From assembly GCA_011389935.1 (NCBI GenBank), contig JAABTJ010000008.1, forward strand, positions 1-64,000: a stretch of 64,000 nucleotides of DNA, given 5' to 3'. Numbering within the stretch: position 1 is the stretch's first letter; each line of letters begins with the position of its first letter. The position numbers and the translations under genes were made by a program. Origin of the DNA: Desulfobacteraceae bacterium. GTDB taxonomy: Bacteria > Desulfobacterota > Desulfobacteria > Desulfobacterales > Desulfosalsimonadaceae. The notes under the pieces are model-generated. The model saw only the letters and a list, made by a program, of their open reading frames with translations. It made no database searches and had not been told where the DNA came from. Below are positions 1 to 8,986 of the stretch, in pieces.

Positions 1-123
1 ACCCGGTATGCCCCTGCCTGACAATGCCTGCCAGTTCAAGTTCCAGATCGATTGCCGACCTTGATTTTATGCTCAGCAGACCCAATCGACCAGACGATCT
101 TGTCAAACCGGGGACCTGTTGCC

Positions 124-2127
124 ATGCCTGAAGCGAATAACATCGACAAATTAAACGCCGTCCTTGGTGACAAATATGAGATTGTTTCCCTGATCGCCGC
201 GGGTGGGATGGGGGAAATCTATCTCGGCATCCATCGGGTTCTGGGGAAAAAGCGCGCCATCAAGATCATTCACCAGTCGGTGGAAAAAGAAAAGGATATC
301 CGCCAGCGTTTTCTGCAGGAAGCCAAACTCGCCGCCAGCATTGATCACCCCGGAATCATCCAGATCATGGATTTTGGCAGCCATGATGAATTCGATTATC
401 TGATCATGCCCTATATCGAAGGGGCCACACTTCAGGAAGAAATGGAAAAGGGGCCCTTTGGCCCGGAAGCCGCGCTTGTACGGATGCTGGCCATGACAGA
501 CGCCCTTGCCCATGCCCACCGACAGAACATCATTCATCGGGATATCAAGCCGTCCAATTTTATGATCGATGCGGAAGGGCGGGTGATTTTGACCGATTTC
601 GGCATCTCCAAGAATCTGGGCGATCCCAACCTGACAGCAACCAATATGATCCTGGGATCGCCCAAATTCATGAGCCCGGAGCAGATTTCGGGAAAACCGG
701 TGGACAGGCGAAGCGACCTGTACTCGCTGGGATTGATATTTTACCAGATGGTTACCGGGATTTATCCGTTTCAATCGGCGGATATGGCTTCCCTGGCATA
801 CAAACAGGTTCATGAAACGCCGTTGCCCCCCTCTTCGGTGAATCCGCAAATACCGGAAACGCTGAGCAGCGTCATCACCCGGCTTCTGGAAAAAGACCCG
901 GACGCCCGATGTCCGGGGGGAGAGGCCCTTTTTACGGATTTGCAGCGTTTAAAAGAGCAGGGCTTCGCAAGCCCGCAGCCCCTTTCGGACGAGGGAAAAC
1001 CGTCTTTTGAGGAGATGGCGACCCGGGTAACCGTGCGAGACGGCCTTGGGACTCCCGGGGAGCGTGCCGGAGGACAGGCCGGGAAAAAACAAGGTGCGGC
1101 GCCGCTGGTGCAGACAAAATCGGTCTCCAGGGGAAACAGAAAACCGCTGTGGATATTGCTGGCTGTGGGTGCCAGTATGGCGGCCCTGCTGATTGTTTTT
1201 TTTGCCGTGGATCCGGTCCGGCGTCAGGTTGTGACCCTGTTTGGGGAAAAAGAAGCGCAGCCGGCGCTTCGGGACAGAGACGCCCGGGAAAAAGCTTTTT
1301 TGAAACGGTTTGCCGCACAAAACGGGCCGTTCATGCAATCGGATATTCGAAATATATGCGGCCTGGCGGTGTGCATCAAAGAAGAAGGGGGCAAAGGACC
1401 AGGCCTGGCGTCGGATCTGCGAACGCTGCTGGCGGCTATGCCGTTTGTGCGCTCCGGGGATAACGATGGATGCGATGTGCTGATCGAAATAAACGGCCCT
1501 TCGTCTGCCGGAAAATTGTCTGTTGCCAGCAATCTCTATGAATGCGGCGACGCCTGCAGCGAAGAATTCGCCATCCGCGAAGGGAAAATTCCTTCCGAGA
1601 GGATACGGTCGCTGCTGACGCGCAATTACTGCTTTCACCTCTTTGCGGCCCTAAACCTGATCCATACGAACCAGGGCGGCCCTTCCATTGATCTTGAGAT
1701 TCCCGGCAAAAGCGAAAATGCCTTTACCGTCGGCGAGCAGGTCCAGTTCTGCATGAAACCGCCTTTCAAGGCGCACAGCATGCTGCTGAATATAAATACG
1801 GACGGTATTTTTAAGCTGTTCCCCCTTGACAGGGGGCAGCGTGGGGAGCTTATCAAGGATGAAACCGGATGTACCCGGGTTGTCCAGGTTTCGCCCCCTG
1901 TCGGCAATGAACTAATCGTTGCGCTCGGTTCCGTATCCAACGGGGTTATCGATACCTACAGCCAGAAGTTTGATAGCCGTATGCCGGTTTTTTCGTGGTC
2001 TTACGAAGCCTCCGGCCAAAACAGCGCCGTGGATGTCAGCGAGGCGCTTTTCGGGCAGCTGGTCAATCAGCCCGCAGGCAGCTGGACGGCAAACAGCCGG
2101 TTTATTCGGGTGGTCGATCATGATTGA
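124..2127 (+). CDS. PknB-type serine/threonine protein kinase with C-terminal DUF4384-like domain
   Basis: Phosphorylates Ser/Thr on partner proteins. The cytoplasmic kinase domain (about residues 17-285 of 667) shows a glycine-rich loop (AAGGMGEIYLG), the ATP lysine (K47), the HRDIKPSN catalytic loop (D140), DFG (D158) and MSPEQ in place of APE. A linker leads to one membrane helix near residues 340-362. The outer part ends in a domain like DUF4384 (DGIFKLFPLD and following), often found on kinases and caspase-like peptidases near CsgG proteins. I start at ATG 124 because the homologous part begins there; an in-frame TTG at 52 would add 24 residues. First gene of a 16-kb plus-strand run that also encodes a PP2C phosphatase and an FHA protein. 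Its own start region lies at the window edge, so the promoter may be outside. Confidence 0.93.
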   Translation: MPEANNIDKLNAVLGDKYEIVSLIAAGGMGEIYLGIHRVLGKKRAIKIIHQSVEKEKDIRQRFLQEAKLAASIDHPGIIQIMDFGSHDEFDYLIMPYIEGATLQEEMEKGPFGPEAALVRMLAMTDALAHAHRQNIIHRDIKPSNFMIDAEGRVILTDFGISKNLGDPNLTATNMILGSPKFMSPEQISGKPVDRRSDLYSLGLIFYQMVTGIYPFQSADMASLAYKQVHETPLPPSSVNPQIPETLSSVITRLLEKDPDARCPGGEALFTDLQRLKEQGFASPQPLSDEGKPSFEEMATRVTVRDGLGTPGERAGGQAGKKQGAAPLVQTKSVSRGNRKPLWILLAVGASMAALLIVFFAVDPVRRQVVTLFGEKEAQPALRDRDAREKAFLKRFAAQNGPFMQSDIRNICGLAVCIKEEGGKGPGLASDLRTLLAAMPFVRSGDNDGCDVLIEINGPSSAGKLSVASNLYECGDACSEEFAIREGKIPSERIRSLLTRNYCFHLFAALNLIHTNQGGPSIDLEIPGKSENAFTVGEQVQFCMKPPFKAHSMLLNINTDGIFKLFPLDRGQRGELIKDETGCTRVVQVSPPVGNELIVALGSVSNGVIDTYSQKFDSRMPVFSWSYEASGQNSAVDVSEALFGQLVNQPAGSWTANSRFIRVVDHD

Positions 2128-2172
2128 TCGTTTACAAGCATATTCTTCTGCAAAAAAGAATCAGGAGGCGCT

Positions 2173-3258
2173 GTGAGCCGCGGACATCGTTTACGAACCG
2201 ATAGGATCCTTTTGTTCATTTTGCTGCTGGGATGCGGGCTGTTTCTTTTCCCGCCGACCCCTCTTTGTGCCGGGCAAGCGGAGGTTCTCACGAAAGTCAG
2301 GCATAAACCGATCGCGTATTTTGTGCCGGGAAACCGGATCGCCATCGATGCCAGGGTAACGGAACCCTCCGGAATTGATCTTGTTCGTTGCTATTTCAAG
2401 GGGGATATGCAGGCGGAATATGTCTTTGTGCCCATGACGGAAACCGACGAGGATAATTACAAGGCCATTTTGCCTGCGCCGGCGGAGGATGCCCTCCAGC
2501 TCCAATATCTTTTCCTGGTGGTTACCCGTAATCAGCAGGTGGTGAAAACCCAGGAATTTCGCGTAGAAAAAGCGGTGGAAGAAAAAGACCTGCCAGCCTG
2601 GCAGAAGGTCGACATGGATGAAAGGCTTGCCGTTTATACGGAGATGCCGACGCCCCCTGAAACGGTTGACGGATTTTCCGATTCGGTGACTCTCGACGCC
2701 GTCGAATCCTCGCTTCGTTTCGGAATGGTTGCCGGCATCTATTCCGCTTACGCAGCCGCTTCTGCCGGCCCGGTAACCGGTACGGCCTCATCTGCAACGA
2801 GCGCCGGGAGTATCACCGCAACCGGAACCGGCGGCACATATACGACAGTTGGCCTGGCAACGATTGCCGGTGTCGCTGCCGGAGCCGGTGCCATTGCGGC
2901 TGCAGGCGGAGACAGCGGCGGCGGAAAAGAAAGGATCAATCCCAATGCCCGCGTTTCCTGGGGGGATGAGAACCTGCCGCGGGAAGACGCTTTCCAGGCA
3001 TTTTTCAGGGGGAAGGACCTGGGCGTTGCCGATTCCGGCATCCATGAGAAAATCGGCCTGCCCGTTGGCACCCATGATCTGACCATACGGGCATTATCGA
3101 TTTCCGGGGATGTCGGTAATGTGATCATCGACTTGGGTGGGGGCGCTTATTTTTACAATGACGGCAGCACCTCCAAAAGGGCTTCCCTTGCAGAAGGGGA
3201 AAGTAATGTGTTTTCGGTTTTCGTGCCGGATATCGGCTCGGCACGAATTCGATGGTAG
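2173..3258 (+). CDS. Exported protein of unknown function with glycine/alanine-rich hydrophobic segment
   Basis: I do not recognise a named family. The GTG start is set by an AGGAGG ribosome site at 2163-2168. Residues about 11-33 form a signal peptide with likely cleavage after LCA. Residues 38-132 read like an Ig-type beta domain (GxRIxIxAxVTEPSGIDLVRCYF). Residues 185-250 are extremely rich in Gly, Ala, Ser and Thr and hydrophobic enough to enter or cross a membrane, like a glycine-zipper segment. The last 100 residues look like another beta domain. It lies 45 bases after the kinase gene and before a lipoprotein and a caspase-like peptidase, so it is probably a periplasmic or outer-membrane part of the same apparatus. 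That role is inference from position. Confidence 0.8.
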   Translation: MSRGHRLRTDRILLFILLLGCGLFLFPPTPLCAGQAEVLTKVRHKPIAYFVPGNRIAIDARVTEPSGIDLVRCYFKGDMQAEYVFVPMTETDEDNYKAILPAPAEDALQLQYLFLVVTRNQQVVKTQEFRVEKAVEEKDLPAWQKVDMDERLAVYTEMPTPPETVDGFSDSVTLDAVESSLRFGMVAGIYSAYAAASAGPVTGTASSATSAGSITATGTGGTYTTVGLATIAGVAAGAGAIAAAGGDSGGGKERINPNARVSWGDENLPREDAFQAFFRGKDLGVADSGIHEKIGLPVGTHDLTIRALSISGDVGNVIIDLGGGAYFYNDGSTSKRASLAEGESNVFSVFVPDIGSARIRW

Positions 3259-3368
3259 CGGTTGGGCGTATCCGTTTTTATGATACGAGCCGTTCCGTTA
3301 CGTGCGGGCGGCATCGAAATGCGACGGCGCCTGTGACACCAGGAACGTAAACAGGAGAGGTCGTTTCC

Positions 3369-5333
3369 GTGAAATCCTATAGAATGTTTTTTCTGTGGGC
3401 CGCTCTTCTTGCCTTTTCCATGACGGGGTGCGGCGGATCCTCCGGGGAGGATGCATCGGATACCTACGGCTCCGCTGCATTTCAGATCCAATGGCCCGAT
3501 GACACCGCATCCGGGGAAGCGTCTGTATCCGGCGACGGAGATGCGGAGATATCCCCGGATGCAGATAGACGGCTCGCCAGGGCATATCTTTTCAGTGAGT
3601 GCGAAACCAGGAATGTGGTCACTATTGCCGTGGAAGTCACCGACGACCGGGAGCGACTCCTGGCTTCAGCGGCGTTTGAATGCGAGGCAAGGGAAGGGGT
3701 TATCGAAAACATTGAAGTCGGTACGGACCGGCGCTTTGCCGTCTCCGCCCTGGATCCGGAGGGAGAGATGCTTTTTTCCGGGGAAAAAACCGGGGTTGCC
3801 ATCGAATCCGGGCACAATGAGGTGGGCGTAATTGTATTGGGGAGCGATAATGGCGTCATTATTTTCCCCCATGTGGAAATCACCGCACCGGCGGAAGGCG
3901 CTGTTTATACGTTTGGCGATGAAATCATCTTTACCGGCATGGCAACCGACGAACAGGGCGGGGAGTTGACCGGCGATGCACTGGTATGGCACTCGGACAT
4001 TGACGATTCGCTTGGAACCGGCTCGTCCCTGGTCACTGCCGATCTTTCCCCTGGCATCCATGTCATCACCCTGACGGCAACGGACAGCGACAGCAATACG
4101 GGTGAGGACAGCATTTCCATAACCATCAGCGAACCCGCCCAGGAGTCGCCGGTAGTGACGATTCTGCGGCCCATTGACAGCAGCCGCCACACAAACAATG
4201 GGAATATTTATTTTGAAGGGGCAGCCAGTGATCCCCAAGACGGCGATTTGACCGGAGAGGCGCTGGTATGGACGTCCGACAGGGACGGCGCAATCGGCGC
4301 CGGGGAAATTTTTGTCAGTATGTTGTCCGCGGGAGTCCATGAAATCACGTTGACTGCAACCGACAGCGATGGTTTGGAAGGAGAAGCCGCCGTATCCATT
4401 GCGGTGATTGTTCCCCGATTGCCGGATACCGGGCAGACAACGTTTTATACGACGACATTTGGGGAAGACGCCGACTATACGATTCGTCCGCCGTCCTACA
4501 CCAAGCTTGACGACACCGGCAGGGCGCTTCCGGACAATGCGACTGCATGGGCCATGGTACGGGACAATGTAACCGGTTTGGTGTGGGAGGTAAAAACAAC
4601 GGACGCTTCCATACACAACAACACGGATCGGTATACCTGGAACGAGGCGGATTCCGTTTTTGTGAACGCCCTGAATCAGAGCGCTTTCGGCGGATACGAC
4701 GACTGGCGGCTGCCGACGGTCATGGAGCTCTATACGATTATCCATGCGGACAATGTCGATCCCGCCGTGAATACCGGCTATTTCCCCAATGTTCCGGATC
4801 CGGATTCTGTCCGCCCCTATTACTGGTCTGCAACCCCGCGTGCGGATTCCCCTTCCGAATGGGTATGGGTTATCGATTTCGGATCCGGACGGGCCGTTGG
4901 TTATGAAGAAGAGGTGCAGCATGTGCGCGCCGTCCGGGGGGCTGAGTTTCGTACCGGGCGGTTTACGGATATCGGGAATGAAACCGTAACAGACCGGTCA
5001 ACCGGACTGATGTGGCAACGATGGGAAGATCCTGCTGCAACATGGGAGAACGCCCTTTATTCATGCGAGTCGCTTGAGTTGGCAGGCCATGCGGACTGGC
5101 GGGTGCCCAATCGCCATGAACTCCATACGATAGTCGACTATACCGCCGCTAACCCTGCCATGGATACCGATGTTTTTATAGATAATGCTGTCGGCTATTA
5201 CTGGAGCTCTACTTCTTCGCCGATAGACGGTTCGACTGCATATGCGATCAACTTTACGTCTGGGTTTACCGGTAGCCTGGTGAAATTAGATCCTCCGTCT
5301 GTTAGGGTTCGCTGCGTCCGCGGCGGGCAGTAG
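3369..5333 (+). CDS. Lipoprotein with two Ig/PKD-like repeats and two DUF1566 domains
   Basis: A 654-residue surface or periplasmic lipoprotein. The GTG start at 3369 follows an ACAGGAGAGG ribosome site. The signal peptide ends in a lipobox with C21 followed by GGSSGED. Two tandem beta repeats (about 171-258 and 264-350) share the pattern DxxGGxLTGxALVWxSD...GxHxITLTATDSD, typical of PKD/Ig-like modules. Two DUF1566 (Lcl C-terminal-like) domains follow (about 370-545 and 546-654), with their usual DNVTGLVWE / RSTGLMWQ, DWRLPT / DWRVPN and YYWSAT / YYWSST signatures. DUF1566 is common in secreted proteins of these bacteria, but its biochemical role is not known to me. No catalytic motif is visible. 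Gene order places it with the kinase and caspase-like genes. Confidence 0.9.
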   Translation: MKSYRMFFLWAALLAFSMTGCGGSSGEDASDTYGSAAFQIQWPDDTASGEASVSGDGDAEISPDADRRLARAYLFSECETRNVVTIAVEVTDDRERLLASAAFECEAREGVIENIEVGTDRRFAVSALDPEGEMLFSGEKTGVAIESGHNEVGVIVLGSDNGVIIFPHVEITAPAEGAVYTFGDEIIFTGMATDEQGGELTGDALVWHSDIDDSLGTGSSLVTADLSPGIHVITLTATDSDSNTGEDSISITISEPAQESPVVTILRPIDSSRHTNNGNIYFEGAASDPQDGDLTGEALVWTSDRDGAIGAGEIFVSMLSAGVHEITLTATDSDGLEGEAAVSIAVIVPRLPDTGQTTFYTTTFGEDADYTIRPPSYTKLDDTGRALPDNATAWAMVRDNVTGLVWEVKTTDASIHNNTDRYTWNEADSVFVNALNQSAFGGYDDWRLPTVMELYTIIHADNVDPAVNTGYFPNVPDPDSVRPYYWSATPRADSPSEWVWVIDFGSGRAVGYEEEVQHVRAVRGAEFRTGRFTDIGNETVTDRSTGLMWQRWEDPAATWENALYSCESLELAGHADWRVPNRHELHTIVDYTAANPAMDTDVFIDNAVGYYWSSTSSPIDGSTAYAINFTSGFTGSLVKLDPPSVRVRCVRGGQ

Positions 5334-5395
5334 GCCCCAAACAGCCGGCGTACGGGAAAGTGTTATATAAACCGAAAAAAACTCGGGATGGACCT

Positions 5396-7444
5396 ATGAA
5401 GACAAAAACCATTATTTTCATCATTGCCGTATGTGCGCTGTTTATGGCATGGGGCTCCGTTTGCTTTGCCGAAGAAGACGCGAAACTGATCGTTTTTATC
5501 AGCCCGGAAAATGCGGAAGCCCTTTCCGCGGCCGATGCCCGTGCATTGTTCGACAGGCGACTGATCCCCGCGGAAAACCGCCTGGCAAAAGAAATGCAGG
5601 AAAGGGGCTTCCGGGTAATGACCAGCAGCGACGTCGTCCCGAGCGGACAATTGGCCGCCTCGGAAATCGCAAAAGCCTCCCAGGGGGAGTTAAAGCAGAT
5701 CCGGAAAGCGGCCATCGCCAATTCGGCCCACTATATTTTCAGCGGTTACATGGATGTGGAGACAACCGAGGAAGATACCCTGGGGATGATTCTTCAGAAA
5801 GTGGTCGCAACGATCAGCTACAAGGTGTATGAAACAACGTCTGCCGAGGTGCTGCACATTGATTCCGGCGTTTTTACGGTTGTGGGGAAGTCTCCGAAAA
5901 CGCTTTTCGACAATGCCCTGGACCAGATGGCTGCAGAAGTGTCCCTGGCGTTGGCGGCAAAAATTCCCCCTGCCGTATCCAAAAAGCAAGCCGGGCTGAT
6001 TGCGGATCTGAAAAGAAAAATGACAACCGCCGAAGTGTCTCCAAGCCCTGCGCCTGCGAGAGGAGGCGGCATGCCGCAGATCGTCATCATCAATCCGCCA
6101 ATCGGCCGCGGGTTTGCCATTGCCCAGAAAGAGCGCGCCGTTGAAATGGAAGGCATGGTTATCGATCACAGCGGAACGGGCATCCAGTATTTCAATATCA
6201 ACAACGAGCCCGTTCATCTGCAGGCCGGCGGTGAATTCAGATACGGCATCATGCTGGATCCCGGGGATAATCAATTTGAAATGGCCGCCATGAGCAGGGA
6301 CGGCAAGATGGTGAAAAAGGAAATCACTCTGACCCTGCCGGACGATAAAAACCCTCCGGATATTATCATCACCGAGCCGATGATCGCCAGGGGATTCACC
6401 ACGATCGTTACCGATCCGCTGTCGAGCCTGATCATAAAGGGTCAGGCCAGAGACGACATCGGCGTGCAGTATGTTACGATCAACGACAACCCCATTGCAA
6501 CGGACGAAAACGGGCATTTTGAATCGGATATCCCCCTTGCCGGAGAGAAGACGTCAATCCGGGTTGTGGCCGCGGATATTTTCGGCAATGTCGCCAGAAA
6601 GGAATTCCACGTAGAGAGGGGGCAGCGCAGCCTCGTTCCACAGGCCGGCGAAGCCGGAACTCCGGCCCCTGCGCATGCACCGGTCCTGTGGGGGCTGGCC
6701 ATCGGCGTGTCCCAATACAGCAGCAGCACCCTGGATTTGAAGTATGCCGCCGCAGATGCCGCTGCCATTGCCCATTTTTTTGAAAACCAGGGGCGGGGGT
6801 TGTTTTCCGAAGTCAATTTCAAGGTGCTCACGGATCGGGAGGTTACCCGGGATGCCATTATTGAAAGCTTTGCTTCGCATCTGGGGCAGGCCGGACCGGA
6901 TGATGTCGTGTTTATTTTTGTCGCCGGCCACGGCATCAAGCACCGGCAAACCGGTTCGTATTATTTCATCCCATCCAATGCCGATCATAACAACATCGTA
7001 TCCAGAGGGCTGCGGATGTCGGATTTTGAAGAGGCCGTTAAAATTCTGTCCAAAAATGTCAACAAAGTGGTCATCGCCATGGATACCTGCCATTCCGGGG
7101 CAATGGAGGTGGGGCTCCGGTCGGGCATGTCCCCGGAAAACCTGGCTGAGACGCTTCAGGCGGCATCGGGGTTGTATGTGTTGTCGTCCTCCAAGGCCGG
7201 GGAGGTTTCCATCGAAGGGGAAGAATTTCAGCTGGATGATCCCAATTCGGGTCATGGCGTATTTACCTATGCATTGATTACCGGGATGCGGGGGGAGGCG
7301 AATTACGATAACGATGCGGTTGTCTCATTAAACGAACTTTTTCAATTTGTCTCGCGGACCGTACCCCGGCTGACCGGGGGGAGTCAGCATCCGTATCTGA
7401 AGGTCAGCGGAACGGATATGCCGCTGGTGTTGATGGGCAATTAA
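5396..7444 (+). CDS. Secreted caspase-like (peptidase C14) protein with CsgG-like N-terminal region and Ig-like repeats
   Basis: A 682-residue protein starting at ATG 5396; an upstream in-frame ATG at 5360 is less likely because the signal peptide (MKTKTIIF...VCFAE) begins at 5396. Residues about 28-200 resemble the nucleotide-binding-like fold of CsgG/FlgT/LPP20 proteins (AAIANSAHYIFSGYMDV, then SYKVYETTSAEVLH). Residues about 225-430 hold two Ig-like repeats, each opening with a P-I-(G/A)-R-G-F phrase. The C-terminal caspase domain (about 445-680) has the catalytic His512 in VAGHG and Cys565 in DTCHSG, so it should be an active cysteine peptidase. It is predicted to be periplasmic, unlike most bacterial caspase homologues I know of. 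The neighbours include a CsgG-like lipoprotein and a kinase. Confidence 0.92.
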   Translation: MKTKTIIFIIAVCALFMAWGSVCFAEEDAKLIVFISPENAEALSAADARALFDRRLIPAENRLAKEMQERGFRVMTSSDVVPSGQLAASEIAKASQGELKQIRKAAIANSAHYIFSGYMDVETTEEDTLGMILQKVVATISYKVYETTSAEVLHIDSGVFTVVGKSPKTLFDNALDQMAAEVSLALAAKIPPAVSKKQAGLIADLKRKMTTAEVSPSPAPARGGGMPQIVIINPPIGRGFAIAQKERAVEMEGMVIDHSGTGIQYFNINNEPVHLQAGGEFRYGIMLDPGDNQFEMAAMSRDGKMVKKEITLTLPDDKNPPDIIITEPMIARGFTTIVTDPLSSLIIKGQARDDIGVQYVTINDNPIATDENGHFESDIPLAGEKTSIRVVAADIFGNVARKEFHVERGQRSLVPQAGEAGTPAPAHAPVLWGLAIGVSQYSSSTLDLKYAAADAAAIAHFFENQGRGLFSEVNFKVLTDREVTRDAIIESFASHLGQAGPDDVVFIFVAGHGIKHRQTGSYYFIPSNADHNNIVSRGLRMSDFEEAVKILSKNVNKVVIAMDTCHSGAMEVGLRSGMSPENLAETLQAASGLYVLSSSKAGEVSIEGEEFQLDDPNSGHGVFTYALITGMRGEANYDNDAVVSLNELFQFVSRTVPRLTGGSQHPYLKVSGTDMPLVLMGN

Positions 7445-7488
7445 CCGGGCGGGCGGGCAGCCCGAATACAAAAAAGGGGGAATGTGGT

Positions 7489-8205
7489 GTGAAACGGCAA
7501 TTATATAAACGGTTTGCCATCGGGTTCTTGCTGCTTTTTATTCTGACATGCAGCGCCTGTTCAGGTGCAAAGGTCCAGCCGGATGAGGCCGGCGGCGCAG
7601 ATTCTTCAAAAAGCCCGCAGATCGACTGGTCACAGCTGCCGGCGCCGCCCTTGCAGAAGGAATTGATCGCGGTCGCAGGCTTTGAAAACAGGAGCACCTA
7701 TTCTGCAGACAGGCTCTGGGACACATCCTCCCAGCAGTTGGCCTCGTCCCTGTTGCGCACCGGGTATTTCCGGGTGGTGGAATGGGAGAAAATGAAGCAG
7801 CTGTTTGACTGGGATACCCTAAGCCATGCCAGCATAGTAAAGAGCCCGGAAAATCTGGAAAGAGCCCGGCGGATACTTTTGTGCGAATATTTCGTGTCCG
7901 GGGCGATTACCCATTTCAACGTCAACCAGCATTCCAGTGTGAGCGCCCTGTCAAAGAGCAAGCAGATCGATACCACCATCCGGGTGGACCTGCTGCTCCA
8001 GGATGCAAGGTCCGGTGAATATCTTTCGACCGGCAAGGGGTCGCACATGGTCCGGCAGACCTATTCCGGCGGAATGGCGGGCGGACAGACAGGCTCCTGG
8101 GATTCCCACGCAGCGGATGAGGCCCTGTCCGCTGCAATCGAGCTGGCCTTGTTTGAATTGATTGAAAATTTTGACAAAACCCGGCATGGCATAAAAAATA
8201 ACTAA
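7489..8205 (+). CDS. CsgG-like curli-assembly-type lipoprotein
   Basis: A 238-residue exported protein. GTG start after an AAAGGGGGAATG ribosome-site region. The signal peptide ends near a lipobox-like CSAC with Cys24 as the likely lipidated residue. The body follows the CsgG pattern: AVAGFENRSTYSADRLWDT, a partner-finding helix, RVVEWEKMKQ, then a beta strand with DYFVSGAIT-like spacing (CEYFVSGAITHF), repeated strands (TIRVDLLLQDARSGEYLSTGKG), and a C-terminal A-x-x-x-AIELALFELI helix. CsgG forms outer-membrane export pores for curli. Many CsgG homologues without curli genes exist and their role is open. No CsgA, CsgB, CsgE or CsgF gene is nearby. It lies between the caspase-like gene and the DUF799-type lipoprotein gene, 12 bases from the latter. 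Confidence 0.88.
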   Translation: MKRQLYKRFAIGFLLLFILTCSACSGAKVQPDEAGGADSSKSPQIDWSQLPAPPLQKELIAVAGFENRSTYSADRLWDTSSQQLASSLLRTGYFRVVEWEKMKQLFDWDTLSHASIVKSPENLERARRILLCEYFVSGAITHFNVNQHSSVSALSKSKQIDTTIRVDLLLQDARSGEYLSTGKGSHMVRQTYSGGMAGGQTGSWDSHAADEALSAAIELALFELIENFDKTRHGIKNN

Positions 8206-8217
8206 TGTAAGGCCTTT

Positions 8218-8907
8218 ATGCGGCACGCCAAACGTTACGCCATTCTTTCGTGTCTGTTTTTGCTTTTTGCCTGTACCGGTTTTTCCGCAGGGGGAGGCGC
8301 GCCGACGGATATAGAAAGCCGGGAATCCTGGTGGCTTGCCCAAGACTTTGGGGAATATGCCCCGGCGCGAATCGCGGTGTTGCCCATGGAAAACCTGTCT
8401 TTGGAGCCCGACGTCGAAAAGGCGCTGTACGGGGAAGTATACGATCGCTTGTCGGCAAAAGGGTATATCAAGATCGACGTTGAAGAGGTCCGCTCGGTCA
8501 TGGATGAGCTTGGCATCCAGACAGCGGGGCAGCTTGCAGGGATATCCCCTTCCCGGCTGGGGGAGCTGCTGCACTGCGACGGCGTTATCAAGGGGCGCGT
8601 TGACCAGTCCGGCACGGTCCATATGGGCGTTTATGACGCTCTGGTGGTTTCCATTTCTCTCCAGCTGGTGCATTCCCATACAGGCAAAATCTTGTGGACT
8701 ACGGAGCAATGGCGGGCCGCTCATCGGCAGTGGCATGCGGACCCGTTCAACCTGTTATTGAGTTTTGCCGCCCATGAAACCGCATCAAGGAAGCAGCGGG
8801 TGGCCTGGCTGGCCCAGGAGATGCTGAAAACGCTGCCGGACGGGCCGGTTCAGGTCGTAGGGGACGATCTTATGGACGGTGCCGTCTCCATCCCTGCCGC
8901 CGAATAA
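8218..8907 (+). CDS. GNA1162/DUF799-like lipoprotein
   Basis: A 229-residue lipoprotein with lipobox LFAC (Cys19). The body matches the GNA1162 (DUF799) family: ARIAVLPMENLSLEPDVEKALYGEVYDRLSAKGY, then LGELLHCDGVIKGRVDQSG and LQLVHSHTGKILWTTEQWR. This family has the same overall fold as CsgG and usually accompanies CsgG- and TPR-type lipoproteins in putative outer-membrane complexes. It follows the csgG-like gene by 12 bases, so the two are almost certainly co-transcribed and probably act together at the outer membrane. The start ATG is at the first base; no other good start is nearby. Confidence 0.85.
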   Translation: MRHAKRYAILSCLFLLFACTGFSAGGGAPTDIESRESWWLAQDFGEYAPARIAVLPMENLSLEPDVEKALYGEVYDRLSAKGYIKIDVEEVRSVMDELGIQTAGQLAGISPSRLGELLHCDGVIKGRVDQSGTVHMGVYDALVVSISLQLVHSHTGKILWTTEQWRAAHRQWHADPFNLLLSFAAHETASRKQRVAWLAQEMLKTLPDGPVQVVGDDLMDGAVSIPAAE

Positions 8908-8986
8908 TGCAGTGAGCAGGTGGATGGCGGTTACAACTGCCACGTAAATCGAGGTGGTTTTTTGCGAAGCGGGAGGGCCTATCGGC

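Noticed and set aside
7489-8205. A curli secretion system from the CsgG-like gene
   Set aside because: No CsgA/B curlin repeats or CsgE/F gene nearby.
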